A DNA stretch of 64,000 nucleotides, from NCBI RefSeq assembly GCF_900106015.1, contig NZ_LT629797.1, positions 5,208,001-5,272,000 of the forward strand, in the 5' to 3' direction. Position 1 is the stretch's first letter. Every line of letters begins with the position of its first letter. A program made the position numbers and the translations under genes. This DNA comes from Pseudomonas sihuiensis. GTDB taxonomy: Bacteria > Pseudomonadota > Gammaproteobacteria > Pseudomonadales > Pseudomonadaceae. Under the pieces are notes generated by a model. It was not told the origin of the DNA and made no database searches. It was given only the letters and a program-made list of their open reading frames with translations. This document shows, one piece after another, positions 16,729 to 27,430 of the stretch.

Positions 16729-18456
16729 TCACGGCTTCAGGTTCTCTCCCAGCCAGCGCAACGCCTTTTCCCGTGCTTGCGGCAGGTCCTGCACATAGGC
16801 CAGCTGGCCCTCGCGGCGTTGCATGCCGGCGCGACGCAGTTGTAAGCGCACCTGCGCCGTCGGCCCGCTGAGGATCAGTGCCACACCCTGCTGGCGGTAG
16901 TCGCGCAGCACGTTGTCCAGCGCGGCAATGGCCGTCATGTCCAGCAGTGGCACGGCGCTGATGTCGACGATGACTATCTTCACCCCCGGCGTGAAACGCC
17001 GCAGCACGCTCAACGCCTTTTCTGCCGCGCCGAAGAACAGCGGGCCGCGAATGGCGTAAGCCAACACGTGCTCGGGCAGATCCAGCAAGGCCTGACGTTG
17101 TTGTCGGCTCAGTGCCGCGGTATCGGTCAGCTCGCTCATGCGCTTGATGAACAGCCCAGCCGCCAGCAGCAGGCCGACGCCGACGGCCAGCACCATGTCG
17201 AACAGCACCGTCAGCACCAGGCAGGTCAGCAGCACCAGCACATCGCTGCGCGGGGCAATGCGCAGGGTGTGGGCGACGTGGTGGGGCTCGCTCATGTTCA
17301 ACGCGACCATCAGCAGCAGCGCTGCCAGGGCGGCCATGGGCAGATAGCTGAATAGCGGCGCCAGCAACAGAATTGCCGCTAGCACCACGCCCGCGTGAAT
17401 CAATGCTGCCAGCGGTGAAAAGGCGCCGGCGCGGACGTTGGCGGCGGTGCGGGCGATGGCAGCGGTAGCGGTGATGCCGCCAAAGAACGGCGCGGCCAGG
17501 TTGCCGAGGCCCTGGCCGATCAGTTCGGCATTAGGGTCATGCTTGCTGCCGGTCATGCCGTCGGCCACTACCGCGCACAGCAGTGACTCGATGGCGCCGA
17601 GCATGGCGATAGCGAATGCCGGCGCCAGCAGTTGGCGGATCAGTTCGAATGAAAGCACCAGTGGCTGGCCGTCGGCACCCGGCAGGTTCCAGGGTAACGC
17701 CAGGTCCGGCAGGAAAGGTGGGATGCCGGGATATTCGACGCCGTCGAGCTGATAGCTGAAGCGCTCGCCCAATGTCGCCACGGGCAGCCCCAGGCGCTCC
17801 AGGGCCAGGGCCAGCAACGCGCCAATCGCCAGGGCGACCAGGTGTGCAGGAATCTTCGGTACCAGGCGGGGCCAGATCAGCAGTGTCGCCAGGCACGCGG
17901 CGCCCACCAGGCTGTCGCCGAGTTGCAGGCTGGGTAGGGCACGGATCAGCAGATTTACCTGCTCCAGAAGATGCTGGGGTGTGCCGGCCAGGTGCAGGCC
18001 GAACAGGTCCTTGACCTGCAGAACGGCAATGACGATGCCGATGCCGGCGGTAAAGCCCAATGTTACCGGATAAGGCACGAATTCGATCAGGCGTCCGGCG
18101 CGTAGCAGCCCCAGAGTGATCAGGATCACGCCAGCCATCAGCGTACACAGCAGCAAGCCGCCGAGACCGTACTGCTGGGTGATAGGCAGCAGGATCACCA
18201 CGAAGGCGGCGGTGGGGCCGGAAATATTGAAACGCGAGCCGCCGCACAGGGCGATCAGCGGTGCGGCGATCAGCACGGTATAGAGGCCATGCTGCGGCGC
18301 CACGCCCACGGCGATGGCCAGTGCCATGGCCAATGGAATGGCAATGATGCCCACCGTCAGCCCGGCGCTCAGGTCGCCGCGCAGGGCCTTCCAGGAGTAG
18401 CCCGCGCGCAGGGTCTGGCGCCAGGCGGCGAACAGCGGCAACGATAGACGTGACAT
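16729..18456 (-). CDS. SulP family inorganic anion transporter
   Basis: A 575-residue membrane protein of the SulP/SLC26 family. The N-terminal part holds about 12-14 TM helices with the family segment RGDLSAGLTVGIIAIPLAMALAI split over the first ones and FNISGPTAAFVVIL in TM3. A C-terminal STAS domain spans about residues 430-560 (VDISAVPLLDMTAIAALDNV). Family members carry sulfate, bicarbonate or dicarboxylates; the substrate is not evident. The ATG at 18456 follows GGGAG. Confidence 0.92.
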   Translation of the reverse strand: MSRLSLPLFAAWRQTLRAGYSWKALRGDLSAGLTVGIIAIPLAMALAIAVGVAPQHGLYTVLIAAPLIALCGGSRFNISGPTAAFVVILLPITQQYGLGGLLLCTLMAGVILITLGLLRAGRLIEFVPYPVTLGFTAGIGIVIAVLQVKDLFGLHLAGTPQHLLEQVNLLIRALPSLQLGDSLVGAACLATLLIWPRLVPKIPAHLVALAIGALLALALERLGLPVATLGERFSYQLDGVEYPGIPPFLPDLALPWNLPGADGQPLVLSFELIRQLLAPAFAIAMLGAIESLLCAVVADGMTGSKHDPNAELIGQGLGNLAAPFFGGITATAAIARTAANVRAGAFSPLAALIHAGVVLAAILLLAPLFSYLPMAALAALLLMVALNMSEPHHVAHTLRIAPRSDVLVLLTCLVLTVLFDMVLAVGVGLLLAAGLFIKRMSELTDTAALSRQQRQALLDLPEHVLAYAIRGPLFFGAAEKALSVLRRFTPGVKIVIVDISAVPLLDMTAIAALDNVLRDYRQQGVALILSGPTAQVRLQLRRAGMQRREGQLAYVQDLPQAREKALRWLGENLKP

Positions 18457-18628
18457 GCTGGCTCCCTAATGGCTTGGCGCATTATAGGAGCCAGTTCGTC
18501 GGGCGCGGCATGACCTAGGTCGGCTATTGTGTCGATTGATCGCGTGTTAGCCTGCTCGGCTGCGCGTTGAGCCGCGCGCGGCTCGGCGGTACACTGCCGG
18601 CCCTCTGTAATGCTGGCGGGAGCGGGCG

Positions 18629-18916
18629 ATGCGTAAAGACAAGAAGCAGGTGATTGGCGAAGAAATCAGCGACGACTCGATCAAGCTGTTCCTTGCGGTG
18701 GAACCAGCGGACGCCACGCCGCCTTCGCTGCACAAGCTGGTCAAGGCTTATCGCGGTCTGCGTATCGATGACTTCGAGCGTTTCGTGGGTTTCTTCGTCG
18801 CTGAAGGCTACGATCTCTCGGCCACCGATGCACAGGGCAATGATTTCATCGCGCTGATTCAGGATCAGCGCAATGCCGAGCCTTACATCGAAGTGATCAA
18901 GGCTGCTCGCGGCTGA
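18629..18916 (+). CDS. PA4642-family conserved small protein
   Basis: A 95-residue cytosolic protein without recognisable catalytic motifs, rich in charged residues (MRKDKKQVIGEEISDDSIKL...). It closely resembles the uncharacterised P. aeruginosa protein PA4642. The segment RIDDFERFVGFFVAEGYDLS resembles small Nif11/PqqD-sized helical proteins, but I cannot assign a fold. The upstream GGCGGGAG is a reasonable ribosome site. Followed by a hairpin terminator. Confidence 0.85.
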   Translation: MRKDKKQVIGEEISDDSIKLFLAVEPADATPPSLHKLVKAYRGLRIDDFERFVGFFVAEGYDLSATDAQGNDFIALIQDQRNAEPYIEVIKAARG

Positions 18917-18933
18917 TCTTTGCTGTTTTCGAG

Positions 18934-18966
18934 AAATGCCCGCATTCCGCAAGGAGGCGGGCATTT
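18934..18966 (+). terminator. Terminator after the PA4642-like gene
   Basis: AAATGCCCGC / GCGGGCATTT, 10-bp stem with a 13-nt loop ending in TTTT. Confidence 0.75.
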
Positions 18967-19004
18967 TCATGGCTGCACGGCTGCGGACTTGAATTTAGGG
19001 CAAT

Positions 19005-19033
19005 AAAAAACCGGCCTCTAGGACCGGTTTTTC
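19005..19033 (-). terminator. Terminator of rpsT
   Basis: On the minus strand AAAAACCGGTCC TAGA GGCCGGTTTTTT, beginning 15 bp after the rpsT stop. Confidence 0.85.
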
Positions 19034-19048
19034 AAGAACCTGTCGCGA

Positions 19049-19327
19049 TTAAGCGGCAGCAGCTTCGCCCAGCGCCTTGATGTGCGCATTCAGGCGGCTC
19101 TTGTGACGAGCGGCTTTGTTCTTGTGGATGATGCCTTTGTCAGCCATGCGGTCGATGACCGGAACGGCTGCAGTGTAAGCGGTTTTGGCAAGCTCGAGAT
19201 CCTTGGCAGCAATAGCCTTGACCACGTTCTTGATGTAGGTACGAACCATCGAGCGCAGGCTGGCGTTATGGCTACGGCGCTTCTCAGCCTGTTTGGCGCG
19301 TTTTTTGGCAGAAGGTGAGTTGGCCAC
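19049..19327 (-). CDS. rpsT: 30S ribosomal protein S20
   Basis: A 92-residue basic protein ([20 protein letters not shown]...) that binds 16S rRNA early in 30S assembly. The GTG at 19327 is chosen over a TTG two codons earlier because a GAGGAG site lies 7 nt upstream and bacterial S20 proteins start (M)[10 protein letters not shown] consensus-like sigma-70 promoter lies at 19375-19403. Confidence 0.97.
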   Translation of the reverse strand: MANSPSAKKRAKQAEKRRSHNASLRSMVRTYIKNVVKAIAAKDLELAKTAYTAAVPVIDRMADKGIIHKNKAARHKSRLNAHIKALGEAAAA

Positions 19328-19374
19328 CGTCAAGCTCCTCGAAAACTGGGGGGTTACGACAAATAAGGCCGCGA

Positions 19375-19403
19375 ATCATGCCGATCCATCTGCCTGCTGT
19401 CAA
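19375..19403 (-). promoter_or_regulatory. Sigma-70 promoter of rpsT
   Basis: On the minus strand TTGACA (19398-19403), a 17-bp spacer, then CATGAT (19375-19380). Perfect -35 and 4/6 -10, about 50 bp before the rpsT start. Confidence 0.6.
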
Positions 19404-19518
19404 GTCTGATGACGTTTTCCTGTGCTGGCCTGACCAGTGGTGGCTCGCTACACTCGACGCCTTCGTTGGGCGGCGGATTGTCCGCTACTGCACCTCTTAA
19501 TGGAAGCCGAAATACCCC

Positions 19519-21060
19519 ATGAATCTGCTCAAGTCCCTGGCTGCCGTCAGTTCACTGACCATGGTTTCGCGCGTGCTGGGGTTCGTGCGCGACACCATCA
19601 TCGCCCGCACCTTCGGGGCCGGAGTGGCGTCGGACGCCTTCGTGGTGGCCTTCAAGCTGCCCAACCTGCTGCGCCGTATTTTTGCCGAAGGGGCGTTCTC
19701 CCAGGCCTTCGTACCGATTCTGGCCGAGTACAAGATGCAGCAGGGCGAGGAGGCTACGCGCACCTTCATTGCCTATGTCTCGGGTTTGCTGACTCTGGTG
19801 CTGGCGCTGGTCACGGCCATTGGCGTGCTGGCCGCGCCCTGGATCGTCTGGGCCACGGCGCCGGGTTTTGCCGATGAGGCCGAGCGCTTCGAGCTGACGG
19901 TCGATCTGCTGCGGGTGACCTTTCCTTATATATTGCTGATCTCCCTGTCATCGCTGGCGGGTGCCATCCTCAACACCTGGAATCGTTTTTCGGTGCCGGC
20001 GTTCGTGCCGACGCTGCTCAACGTCAGCATGATCGTCTTCGCGCTGTTTCTGACGCCCTATTTCGACCCGCCGATCATGGCGCTGGGCTGGGCGGTGCTG
20101 GTCGGCGGTCTGGCTCAACTGCTCTGGCAACTGCCGCACCTTAAAAAGATCGGCATGCTGGTGCTGCCGCGTGTGAGTTTCGGTGATCTGGGCGTCTGGC
20201 GCGTGCTCAAACAGATGGGGCCGGCGATCTTCGGCGTCTCGGTGAGCCAGATTTCGCTGATCATCAACACCATCTTCGCCTCTTTCCTGGTGGCCGGCTC
20301 GGTGTCCTGGATGTATTACGCCGATCGCCTGATGGAGCTGCCCTCGGGTGTGCTGGGCGTGGCGCTGGGCACCATCCTGCTACCCGCACTCTCCAAGACC
20401 TATGCCAGCAAGAATCGCGACGAGTACCGCCGCCTGCTCGATTGGGGGCTACGTCTGTGCTTTCTGCTGGTGCTGCCCTGCACCCTGGCGCTGGCGATTC
20501 TCGCCGAGCCGCTGGTGGTGTCGCTGTTCCAGTACGGCAAGTTCGGTGCAGAGGACGCGCTGATGACCCAGCGCGCGTTGGTGGCTTACTCGATCGGTCT
20601 GCTGGCATTGATTCTGATCAAGATTCTAGCGCCAGGCTTTTATGCCCAGCAGAACATCAAGACGCCGGTGCGCATTGCCATCATCAGCCTACTGGCCACC
20701 CAGGTGATGAATGCGCTGTTCGTGTTTGGCCTGGAGATGGCGCACGTCGGCCTGGCGCTGGCGATCAGCCTGGCTGCCTGCCTGAATGCCGGCCTGTTGT
20801 ACTGGCAACTGCGCCGTGCCGATATCTTCCAGCCGCTGCCGGGCTGGGGACTGTTCCTGCTCAAGCTGGTGGTGGCGGTGGCGGTGATGGTCGCTGTGCT
20901 GCTGGGGCTGCTGCAGGTCATGCCTGCCTGGGCAGAAGGGGAGATGCTCGTGCGCCTGTTGCGTCTCTGTGCGCTGGTGGCCGCTGGGCTGATTGCCTAC
21001 TTCGGCATGCTGCTCATATTGGGCTTCCGTCCGCGTGATTTTGCCCGGCGGGCGTTGTAG
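19519..21060 (+). CDS. murJ: Lipid II flippase MurJ
   Basis: A 513-residue MOP-superfamily protein with about 14 TM segments that moves lipid II across the inner membrane. The N-terminus [20 protein letters not shown] and the [14 protein letters not shown] and [20 protein letters not shown] segments contain the conserved central-cavity Arg residues. It corresponds to PA4562 (mviN) and begins the block murJ-ribF-ileS-lspA-fkpB-ispH. It is divergent from rpsT. Confidence 0.96.
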   Translation: MNLLKSLAAVSSLTMVSRVLGFVRDTIIARTFGAGVASDAFVVAFKLPNLLRRIFAEGAFSQAFVPILAEYKMQQGEEATRTFIAYVSGLLTLVLALVTAIGVLAAPWIVWATAPGFADEAERFELTVDLLRVTFPYILLISLSSLAGAILNTWNRFSVPAFVPTLLNVSMIVFALFLTPYFDPPIMALGWAVLVGGLAQLLWQLPHLKKIGMLVLPRVSFGDLGVWRVLKQMGPAIFGVSVSQISLIINTIFASFLVAGSVSWMYYADRLMELPSGVLGVALGTILLPALSKTYASKNRDEYRRLLDWGLRLCFLLVLPCTLALAILAEPLVVSLFQYGKFGAEDALMTQRALVAYSIGLLALILIKILAPGFYAQQNIKTPVRIAIISLLATQVMNALFVFGLEMAHVGLALAISLAACLNAGLLYWQLRRADIFQPLPGWGLFLLKLVVAVAVMVAVLLGLLQVMPAWAEGEMLVRLLRLCALVAAGLIAYFGMLLILGFRPRDFARRAL

Positions 21061-21139
21061 CGGTTTCACCCATCGCGATGCCTGTTGTGCATGGCGTGCT
21101 GTGCGTATAATCGGCCACTTTGTGAACAAGAAGCGTGCT

Positions 21140-22090
21140 ATGCAGCTGGTTCGAGGTCTTCATAACCTGCAGCCCCAGGCGCGGGGCTGTGTGGTCACCA
21201 TCGGTAATTTCGACGGCGTTCATCGTGGGCACCAGGCCATCCTGGCGCGCTTGCGCGAGCGTGCCGCGGAATTGGCCGTGCCCAGTTGTGTGGTGATCTT
21301 CGAGCCGCAGCCGCGTGAATTCTTCGGTCCGGACACCGCGCCGGCGCGTCTGACCCGCCTGCGTGACAAGCTTGCCCTGTTGGCTGCCGAGGGCGTCGAC
21401 ATGGTGCTGTGCCTGGCCTTCAACCGCCGCCTGCGCGAGTTGTCGGCCGCCGAGTTCGTCCAGCGTGTGCTGGTCGAAGGCCTGGGCGTGAAGGATCTGG
21501 AGATCGGCGATGATTTCCGCTTCGGCTGCGACCGCGCCGGCGATTTCGAATTTCTCAAGGCCGCCGGCCAGCGTTACGGCTTCAGCGTCGATGCGTCTAC
21601 GACTGTGGAAGTGCTGGGCGGCCGGGTCAGCAGCACGCGCGTGCGCCAGGCCCTGGCCGATGGCGATTTCGAACTGGCCGAAGCCTTGCTCGGGCGGCCG
21701 TTCCGTATCGCCGGGCGGGTGTTGCATGGGCAGAAGCTCGGTCGCCAGCTCAATGCGCCGACTGCCAACATTCAGCTCAAGCGACGCAAGGTGCCGCTGA
21801 CCGGGGTTTATCTGGTGAGCTGTGAAATTGATGGCGTGATTCAACCGGGCGTCGCCAATATCGGCGTGCGCCCCAGTGTTGCCGGTGACGGCAGCGCCCA
21901 TCTGGAAGTGCATCTTCTGGATTTTGCCGGCGATCTGTATGGCCGGCGTCTCTCGGTGGCTTTCCACCACAAGCTGCGTGATGAGCAGCGTTTCGCCTCG
22001 CTGGAGGCCCTGAAGGCGGCGATTGCCGCTGATATCGCCGCTGCCCGTGAATATTGGCAGAGCCACCCGCTGATGAAGAGCCCGAAATGA
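21140..22090 (+). CDS. ribF: Bifunctional riboflavin kinase / FAD synthetase
   Basis: A 316-residue enzyme making FMN and then FAD. The N-terminal nucleotidyltransferase domain has [11 protein letters not shown] (HxGH type, residues about 22-32) and ISSTR-like [10 protein letters not shown]. The C-terminal flavokinase domain has the [11 protein letters not shown] and TGVYLV motifs. The ATG at 21140 is where homology starts. The stop overlaps the ileS ATG (ATGA), coupling translation. Confidence 0.96.
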   Translation: MQLVRGLHNLQPQARGCVVTIGNFDGVHRGHQAILARLRERAAELAVPSCVVIFEPQPREFFGPDTAPARLTRLRDKLALLAAEGVDMVLCLAFNRRLRELSAAEFVQRVLVEGLGVKDLEIGDDFRFGCDRAGDFEFLKAAGQRYGFSVDASTTVEVLGGRVSSTRVRQALADGDFELAEALLGRPFRIAGRVLHGQKLGRQLNAPTANIQLKRRKVPLTGVYLVSCEIDGVIQPGVANIGVRPSVAGDGSAHLEVHLLDFAGDLYGRRLSVAFHHKLRDEQRFASLEALKAAIAADIAAAREYWQSHPLMKSPK

Positions 22091-24918
22091 CCGACTACAA
22101 AGCTACGCTGAACCTGCCCGATACCCAGTTCCCGATGAAGGCCGGCCTGCCGCAACGCGAGCCGCAGACCCTGCAGCGCTGGAACGAGATTGGTCTGTAT
22201 AGCAAGCTGCGCAAGATTGGCGAAGATCGGCCGAAGTTCGTCCTGCACGACGGCCCGCCCTATGCCAACGGCAGCATCCACATCGGTCATGCGGTGAACA
22301 AGATCCTCAAGGACATCATCACCCGCTCCAAGACCCTGGCCGGTTTCGACGCGCCCTACGTGCCGGGCTGGGACTGCCATGGCCTGCCGATCGAGCACAA
22401 GGTCGAAACCACCTTCGGCAAGAATCAGCCGGCGGATCTGACCCGCGAGCGTTGCCGCACCTATGCCGGCGAGCAGATCGAAGGGCAGAAGGCCGACTTC
22501 ATCCGCCTCGGCGTGCTCGGCGACTGGGACAACCCTTACAAGACCATGGATTTCGCCAACGAGGCCGGCGAGATTCGCGCCCTGGCCGAGATGGTCAAGC
22601 AGGGCTTCGTGTTCAAGGGCCTGAAGCCGGTGAACTGGTGCTTCGACTGCGGCTCGGCGCTGGCCGAAGCCGAGGTGGAGTATCAGGACAAGAAGTCCGA
22701 TGCCATCGACGTCGCCTTCCCCATCGAAGATGCAGACAAGCTGGCCGCCGCCTTCGGCCTGAGCGAGCTGAGCAAGCCGGCCGCCATCGTCATCTGGACC
22801 ACTACGCCCTGGACCATCCCGGCCAACCAGGCGCTCAACGTGCATCCGGAGTTCACCTACGCCTTGGTCGACACCGGTGAGCGTCTCTTGCTGCTGGCCG
22901 AGGAGTTGGTCGAGTCCTGCCTGCAGCGTTACGGCCTGCAAGGTCAGGTAATCGCGACAGCGCAGGGCGCCGCACTGGATCTGATCCGTTTCCGTCATCC
23001 GTTCTACGAGCGTTTCTCGCCGGTGTACCTGGCCGAATACGTCGAGCTGGGCGCCGGTACCGGTATCGTCCACTCGGCGCCGGCTTACGGTGAGGACGAC
23101 TTCCGCACCTGCAAAGCCTATGGCATGAGCAACGATGACATTCTCAGCCCGGTGCAGAGCAATGGCGTCTACACCCCGGACCTGCCGTTCTTCGGCGGTC
23201 AGTTCATCTGGAAGGCCAACCCGGCCATCGTCGAGAAGCTGGCCGAAGTCGGTGCGCTGCTCAAGCACCAGCCGATCCAGCACAGCTACATGCACTGCTG
23301 GCGCCACAAGACGCCGCTCATCTACCGCGCCACCGCACAATGGTTCGTCGGCATGGATACCCAGCCGAAGCAAGGTGCGCCTCTGCGTGAGCGTGCGCTG
23401 GCAGCCATCGAGCAGACTCAGTTCGTCCCGGCCTGGGGCCAGGCGCGCCTGCACAGCATGATCGCCGGTCGTCCCGACTGGTGCATCTCGCGTCAGCGCA
23501 ACTGGGGCGTGCCGATCCCGTTCTTCCTGCACAAGGCCACTGGCGAGCTGCACCCGCGCACCGTCGAGCTGATGGAAGAGGTCGCCAAGCGCGTCGAGCA
23601 AGAGGGCATCGAAGCCTGGTTCAAACTCGACGGCACCGAGCTGCTTGGCGCTGAAGCAGCTGACTACGACAAGATCAACGACACCCTCGATGTGTGGTTC
23701 GACTCCGGTACTACACACTGGCACGTGCTGCGCGGCTCCCACGACATGGGTCACACCGATGGCCCACGCGCCGATCTGTACCTCGAAGGTTCGGATCAAC
23801 ACCGTGGCTGGTTCCACTCGTCCCTGCTGACCGGCAGCGCCATCGACGGCCACGCGCCATACAAGGCACTGCTGACTCACGGCTTCGTGGTCGACGAGAA
23901 CGGCCGCAAGATGTCCAAGTCGCTCGGCAACGTGGTCGCCCCGCAAGAGGTCAACGACAGCCTGGGCGCCGACATCATGCGCCTGTGGGTTGCGTCCACC
24001 GACTACTCCGGTGAGATGGCTGTGTCCAAGGTGATCCTCCAGCGCAGTGCCGATGCCTATCGCCGTATCCGCAACACCGCGCGCTTCATGTTGGCCAACC
24101 TCAACGGTTTCGATCCGGCCAGGGACCTGCTGCAGCCCGAGCAGATGCTTGATCTCGACCGCTGGGCCGTGGACGCCGCCCTGCGTTTGCAGGAAGAAAT
24201 CATCGAGGCGTACGGCGATTACCGGTTCTGGAACGTCTACTCCAAGGTGCACAACTTCTGCGTGCAAGAGCTGGGCGGCTTCTACCTGGACATCATCAAG
24301 GATCGCCAGTACACCACCGCCGCTGATAGCGTGGCGCGTCGCTCCTGCCAGAGCGCACTGTTCCACATCAGCGAGGCGCTGGTGCGCTGGATCGCACCGA
24401 TCCTGGCCTTCACCGCCGAGGAAATCTGGCAGTTCCTGCCGGGCGAGCGCAACGAGTCCGTCATGCTCAATACCTGGTACGCCGGCCTGGAGCGCCTGCC
24501 GGAAGGCTTCGAGCTGGATCGTGCCTACTGGGATCGCGTCATGGCGGTCAAGGCGGCAGTCAACAAAGAGCTGGAGAACCTGCGTACGACCAAGGCTATC
24601 GGTGCCAGCCTGCAGGCCGAAGTGACCCTGTTCTGCGATGAAGCCAAGCAGGCCGACCTGGCCAAGCTGGGAGACGAGCTGCGTTTCGCCCTGATCACCT
24701 CGGCCGCGCAGACGGCGCCGCTGTCCGAGGCTCCGGCTGATGCGGTTGTGACCGAAGTCGAAGGCCTGAAGTTAAAGATTCTCAAGTCCGCCCATGCCAA
24801 ATGTGGTCGTTGCTGGCACTTCCGAGCCGATGTCGGCAGCCATGCTGCGCATCCGGAGCTGTGCGACCGCTGTGTCAGCAATATCGAAGGTAAAGGGGAG
24901 GTGCGCAAGCATGCCTAA
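22087..24918 (+). CDS. ileS: Isoleucyl-tRNA synthetase
   Basis: A 943-residue class I synthetase, the same length as in P. aeruginosa. The HIGH motif is at residues 65-68 (GSIHIGHA), a CP1 editing domain follows ([12 protein letters not shown]), KMSKS is at 608-612, and a C-terminal zinc site CGRCWHF...CDRC lies near residues 906-929. It is a housekeeping gene in an overlapping chain with ribF (4 bp) and lspA (8 bp). The 18-residue IleRS signature [12 protein letters not shown] is present. Confidence 0.98.
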   Translation: MTDYKATLNLPDTQFPMKAGLPQREPQTLQRWNEIGLYSKLRKIGEDRPKFVLHDGPPYANGSIHIGHAVNKILKDIITRSKTLAGFDAPYVPGWDCHGLPIEHKVETTFGKNQPADLTRERCRTYAGEQIEGQKADFIRLGVLGDWDNPYKTMDFANEAGEIRALAEMVKQGFVFKGLKPVNWCFDCGSALAEAEVEYQDKKSDAIDVAFPIEDADKLAAAFGLSELSKPAAIVIWTTTPWTIPANQALNVHPEFTYALVDTGERLLLLAEELVESCLQRYGLQGQVIATAQGAALDLIRFRHPFYERFSPVYLAEYVELGAGTGIVHSAPAYGEDDFRTCKAYGMSNDDILSPVQSNGVYTPDLPFFGGQFIWKANPAIVEKLAEVGALLKHQPIQHSYMHCWRHKTPLIYRATAQWFVGMDTQPKQGAPLRERALAAIEQTQFVPAWGQARLHSMIAGRPDWCISRQRNWGVPIPFFLHKATGELHPRTVELMEEVAKRVEQEGIEAWFKLDGTELLGAEAADYDKINDTLDVWFDSGTTHWHVLRGSHDMGHTDGPRADLYLEGSDQHRGWFHSSLLTGSAIDGHAPYKALLTHGFVVDENGRKMSKSLGNVVAPQEVNDSLGADIMRLWVASTDYSGEMAVSKVILQRSADAYRRIRNTARFMLANLNGFDPARDLLQPEQMLDLDRWAVDAALRLQEEIIEAYGDYRFWNVYSKVHNFCVQELGGFYLDIIKDRQYTTAADSVARRSCQSALFHISEALVRWIAPILAFTAEEIWQFLPGERNESVMLNTWYAGLERLPEGFELDRAYWDRVMAVKAAVNKELENLRTTKAIGASLQAEVTLFCDEAKQADLAKLGDELRFALITSAAQTAPLSEAPADAVVTEVEGLKLKILKSAHAKCGRCWHFRADVGSHAAHPELCDRCVSNIEGKGEVRKHA

Positions 24919-25420
24919 CGTCTCGCGTTTCGGGCATCTGCCCTGGTTGGTGTTGAGTGTGCTGATCCTGGTCGTCGACCGCGTGACCAAGGAATTCTTC
25001 GAAGGCAGCCTGAGCATGTACCAGCGCATCGAAGTCATTCCGGGCTACTTCGACTGGACCCTGGCCTACAACACCGGCGCCGCTTTCAGTTTCCTGGCCG
25101 ATGCCTCCGGCTGGCAGCGCTGGTTTTTCGCCGCCATCGCCATCGTCGTCAGCGTCGTGCTGGTGATCTGGCTCAAGCGCCTCAAGCGTCATGAGACCCT
25201 GCTGGCCGTGGCCCTGGCCATGGTGCTGGGTGGCGCGCTGGGCAACCTGTACGACCGCGTGGTGCTCGGCCATGTGGTCGACTTCATCCTGGTGCACTGG
25301 CAGAGCCGCTGGTTCTTCCCGGCGTTCAACCTGGCTGACACCTTCATCACCATCGGCGCCATCCTGCTGGCGCTGGATATGTTCAAGAGCGACAAGTCCG
25401 CGAAGGAGGCTGCGCAATGA
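24911..25420 (+). CDS. lspA: Lipoprotein signal peptidase (signal peptidase II)
   Basis: A 169-residue inner-membrane aspartic protease with four TM helices that cleaves prolipoproteins after diacylglyceryl transfer. Catalytic Asp124 (HVVDFIL) and Asp143 (FNLADTFI) are in the positions known for the P. aeruginosa enzyme; NTGAAFSF and [11 protein letters not shown] are also conserved. It is the target of globomycin in relatives. The start lies within the end of ileS. Confidence 0.97.
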   Translation: MPNVSRFGHLPWLVLSVLILVVDRVTKEFFEGSLSMYQRIEVIPGYFDWTLAYNTGAAFSFLADASGWQRWFFAAIAIVVSVVLVIWLKRLKRHETLLAVALAMVLGGALGNLYDRVVLGHVVDFILVHWQSRWFFPAFNLADTFITIGAILLALDMFKSDKSAKEAAQ

Positions 25421-25854
25421 CAGACGTACGCATCGGGCCGGACAGGGAAGTGACCCTGCATTTCGCCCTCAAGCTGGAAAACGGCGATGTGGTCGACAGT
25501 ACCTTCGACAAGCAACCGGCGACCTTCAAGGTCGGTGACGGCAACCTGCTGCCCGGTTTCGAGCAGGCGCTGTACGGCTTCAAGGCCGGCGACAAGCGCA
25601 GCGTGCAGGTGCAGCCGGAGCAGGGCTTCGGCCAGCCCAACACACAGAACGTGCAGATCATGCCGCGCAGCCAGTTCGACGGCATGGAGCTCTCCGAAGG
25701 CCTGCTGGTGATCTTCAACGACGCCGCCAATGCCGAGCTGCCGGGGGTGGTCAAAGCTTTCGACGAGCAGCAGGTGACCATCGACTTCAACCACCCGCTG
25801 GCTGGCAAGGTGCTGCAATTCGATGTGGAAATCATCGAGGTCAAGGCGCTCTAG
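25417..25854 (+). CDS. fkpB: FKBP-type peptidyl-prolyl isomerase, SlpA/FkpB type
   Basis: A 145-residue protein with the SlyD-like FKBP layout: FKBP strands ([16 protein letters not shown]), [14 protein letters not shown], and an inserted IF domain (about residues 65-120). It lacks the His-rich metal tail of SlyD, as SlpA/FkpB do. Coupled to lspA by a 4-bp overlap. In many gammaproteobacteria this gene sits between lspA and ispH. Confidence 0.94.
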   Translation: MTDVRIGPDREVTLHFALKLENGDVVDSTFDKQPATFKVGDGNLLPGFEQALYGFKAGDKRSVQVQPEQGFGQPNTQNVQIMPRSQFDGMELSEGLLVIFNDAANAELPGVVKAFDEQQVTIDFNHPLAGKVLQFDVEIIEVKAL

Positions 25855-25871
25855 CCTGCGCTGCCGCTTTT

Positions 25872-25895
25872 GTAGGAGCGGCTTCAGCCGCGAAG
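25872..25895. repeat. Single REP unit, family A-like
   Basis: GTAGGAGCGGCTTCAGCCGC followed by GAAG: one half-unit with its own short stem (GCGGCTTCAGCCGC), between fkpB and ispH. No mirrored partner nearby. Confidence 0.7.
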
Positions 25896-25904
25896 CTCTT
25901 GTTG

Positions 25905-25931
25905 CAGCCTGCGCTTATCCCGCGCAGGCTG
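25905..25931 (+). other. Hairpin in the ispH leader region
   Basis: CAGCCTGCGC TTATCCC GCGCAGGCTG, a perfect 10-bp stem 60 bp before the ispH start. It has no T-tract, so a terminator is unlikely; it could be a leader structure. Confidence 0.5.
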
Positions 25932-25991
25932 TATCTTCCGGGATCGACCCCTCGCGTCGTGCGATCCCCGATCAATACCGAGACAGCCAGC

Positions 25992-26936
25992 ATGCATATC
26001 AAACTCGCCAACCCCCGTGGCTTCTGCGCCGGCGTCGATCGCGCCATCGAAATCGTCAACCGCGCGCTGGAAGTCTTCGGCCCGCCGATCTACGTGCGCC
26101 ATGAAGTGGTGCACAACAAGTTCGTGGTCGAGGACCTGCGCGCCCGTGGCGCGGTATTCGTCGAAGAGCTGGATCAGGTGCCGGATGACGTCATCGTTAT
26201 CTTCAGTGCTCACGGCGTCTCCAAGGCCGTGCGCGATGAAGCGGCGCGTCGTGGCCTCAAGGTATTCGACGCCACCTGCCCGCTGGTGACCAAGGTGCAT
26301 ATGGAAGTGGTGCGCTACAGCCGTGAAGGCCGTGAGTGCATTCTCATCGGCCACGAAGGTCACCCGGAAGTCGAAGGCACCATGGGCCAGTACGACGCCA
26401 GCAACGGCGGCGCCATCTACCTGGTGGAAGACGAGGCGGACGTCGCCGAGCTGCAGGTGCGTAATCCCGAAAACCTGGCGTTCGTGACCCAGACCACCCT
26501 GTCGATGGACGATACCAGCAAGGTGATCGATGCCCTGCGCGCCAAGTTCCCGGCTATCGGCGGCCCACGCAAGGATGACATCTGCTACGCCACCCAGAAT
26601 CGCCAGGATGCGGTCAAGCAACTGGCCAGCGAGTGCGACGTGCTGCTCGTCGTCGGCAGCCCCAACAGCTCCAACTCCAACCGCCTACGGGAACTGGCCG
26701 AGCGCATGGGTACTCCGGCCTATCTGATCGATGGAGCAGAGGATCTCAAGCGTAAGTGGTTCGATGGCGTGAAGGGTATCGGCATCACGGCGGGGGCTTC
26801 GGCGCCTGAGGTGCTGGTGCGGGGGGTGGTTGATCAACTGCGCGCTTGGGGGGCGGAAGGGGAGACGGAACTTGATGGTCGGCCAGAGAATGTGACGTTC
26901 TCGATGCCGAAGGAGTTGAGGGTTAAGGCATTATAG
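25992..26936 (+). CDS. ispH: 4-hydroxy-3-methylbut-2-enyl diphosphate reductase
   Basis: A 314-residue iron-sulfur enzyme, the last step of the MEP isoprenoid pathway, giving IPP and DMAPP. Cluster ligands Cys12 (GFCAGVDRA), Cys96 (ATCPLV) and Cys198 (ICYATQNRQ) are present, with His41, His74 and His124 and the [12 protein letters not shown] diphosphate loop. The ATG at 25992 is the homologous start. It ends the murJ-to-ispH block and is convergent with the pilus operon; a terminator lies between them. Confidence 0.97.
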   Translation: MHIKLANPRGFCAGVDRAIEIVNRALEVFGPPIYVRHEVVHNKFVVEDLRARGAVFVEELDQVPDDVIVIFSAHGVSKAVRDEAARRGLKVFDATCPLVTKVHMEVVRYSREGRECILIGHEGHPEVEGTMGQYDASNGGAIYLVEDEADVAELQVRNPENLAFVTQTTLSMDDTSKVIDALRAKFPAIGGPRKDDICYATQNRQDAVKQLASECDVLLVVGSPNSSNSNRLRELAERMGTPAYLIDGAEDLKRKWFDGVKGIGITAGASAPEVLVRGVVDQLRAWGAEGETELDGRPENVTFSMPKELRVKAL

Positions 26937-26939
26937 AAA

Positions 26940-26973
26940 AAAGCCCCCGTCAGAGCGATCTGGCGGGGGCTTT
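26940..26973. terminator. Terminator between ispH and pilE
   Basis: GCCCCCGTCAGA GCGA TCTGGCGGGGGC stem with one G-T pair, flanked by A and T runs, usable on both strands. Confidence 0.85.
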
Positions 26974-26988
26974 AATTTACTGCAGGCA

Positions 26989-27402
26989 CTATTTCCAGCA
27001 GTTACTTACGGAAGCGCCAGAAGCGGTAACACCTTTTTCACCCATGGCGTTGAGTGTCAAGTTACCGCACTTTGTATCGTTGAACGTATTGGTGGCCGTC
27101 AATGTATAACCGCCGTCCCCATTTGCGCTGGCGACGGAAAGCGTGTACTTGCCCGTTTCGGAGGTGTTTCCGCCGAGCCCCAGTTTGCCCAAGTCGCTAT
27201 TGCTGGTGACATAGACATTATTCTGCGCAAAGTAGCGTTCCTGGCGAGCCGAAGCGTCGGCCAGCAGAGCCTGGCCTTCGCTTCGGTTTGCTCGTTGCAC
27301 GTACTCCGTATAGCTCGGGTAGGCGATCGAGGCCAGAATGGCTATGACCACGACCACTATCATGACTTCAATCAGGGTGAAGCCGGTTTGAGCAGGTTTC
27401 AT
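26989..27402 (-). CDS. pilE: Type IV pilus minor pilin PilE
   Basis: A 137-residue prepilin with short leader MKPAQTG cleaved before FTLIEV (Glu5 present), a hydrophobic N-terminal helix, and a C-terminal Cys pair (KCGNL ... SNCWK) that can form the D-region disulfide. The ATG at 27402 has GGAG 6 nt upstream; an ATG four codons earlier (27414) has a weaker site. It is the last gene of the fimU-pilV-pilW-pilX-pilY1-pilE operon. In P. aeruginosa, pilY2 sits between pilY1 and pilE, but here only 28 bp separate them. Confidence 0.93.
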   Translation of the reverse strand: MKPAQTGFTLIEVMIVVVVIAILASIAYPSYTEYVQRANRSEGQALLADASARQERYFAQNNVYVTSNSDLGKLGLGGNTSETGKYTLSVASANGDGGYTLTATNTFNDTKCGNLTLNAMGEKGVTASGASVSNCWK

Positions 27403-27430
27403 CGAATACTCCATAGCTGTTTATTCTTCT

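Noticed and set aside
21841..24366. Very long open frame (841 codons) on the minus strand opposite ileS
   Set aside because: It mirrors the codon bias of ileS; composition is repetitive with no domain, start site or neighbour support.
25872..25931. Riboswitch in front of ispH
   Set aside because: The region holds a REP half-unit and a simple hairpin; no known aptamer pattern was recognised.
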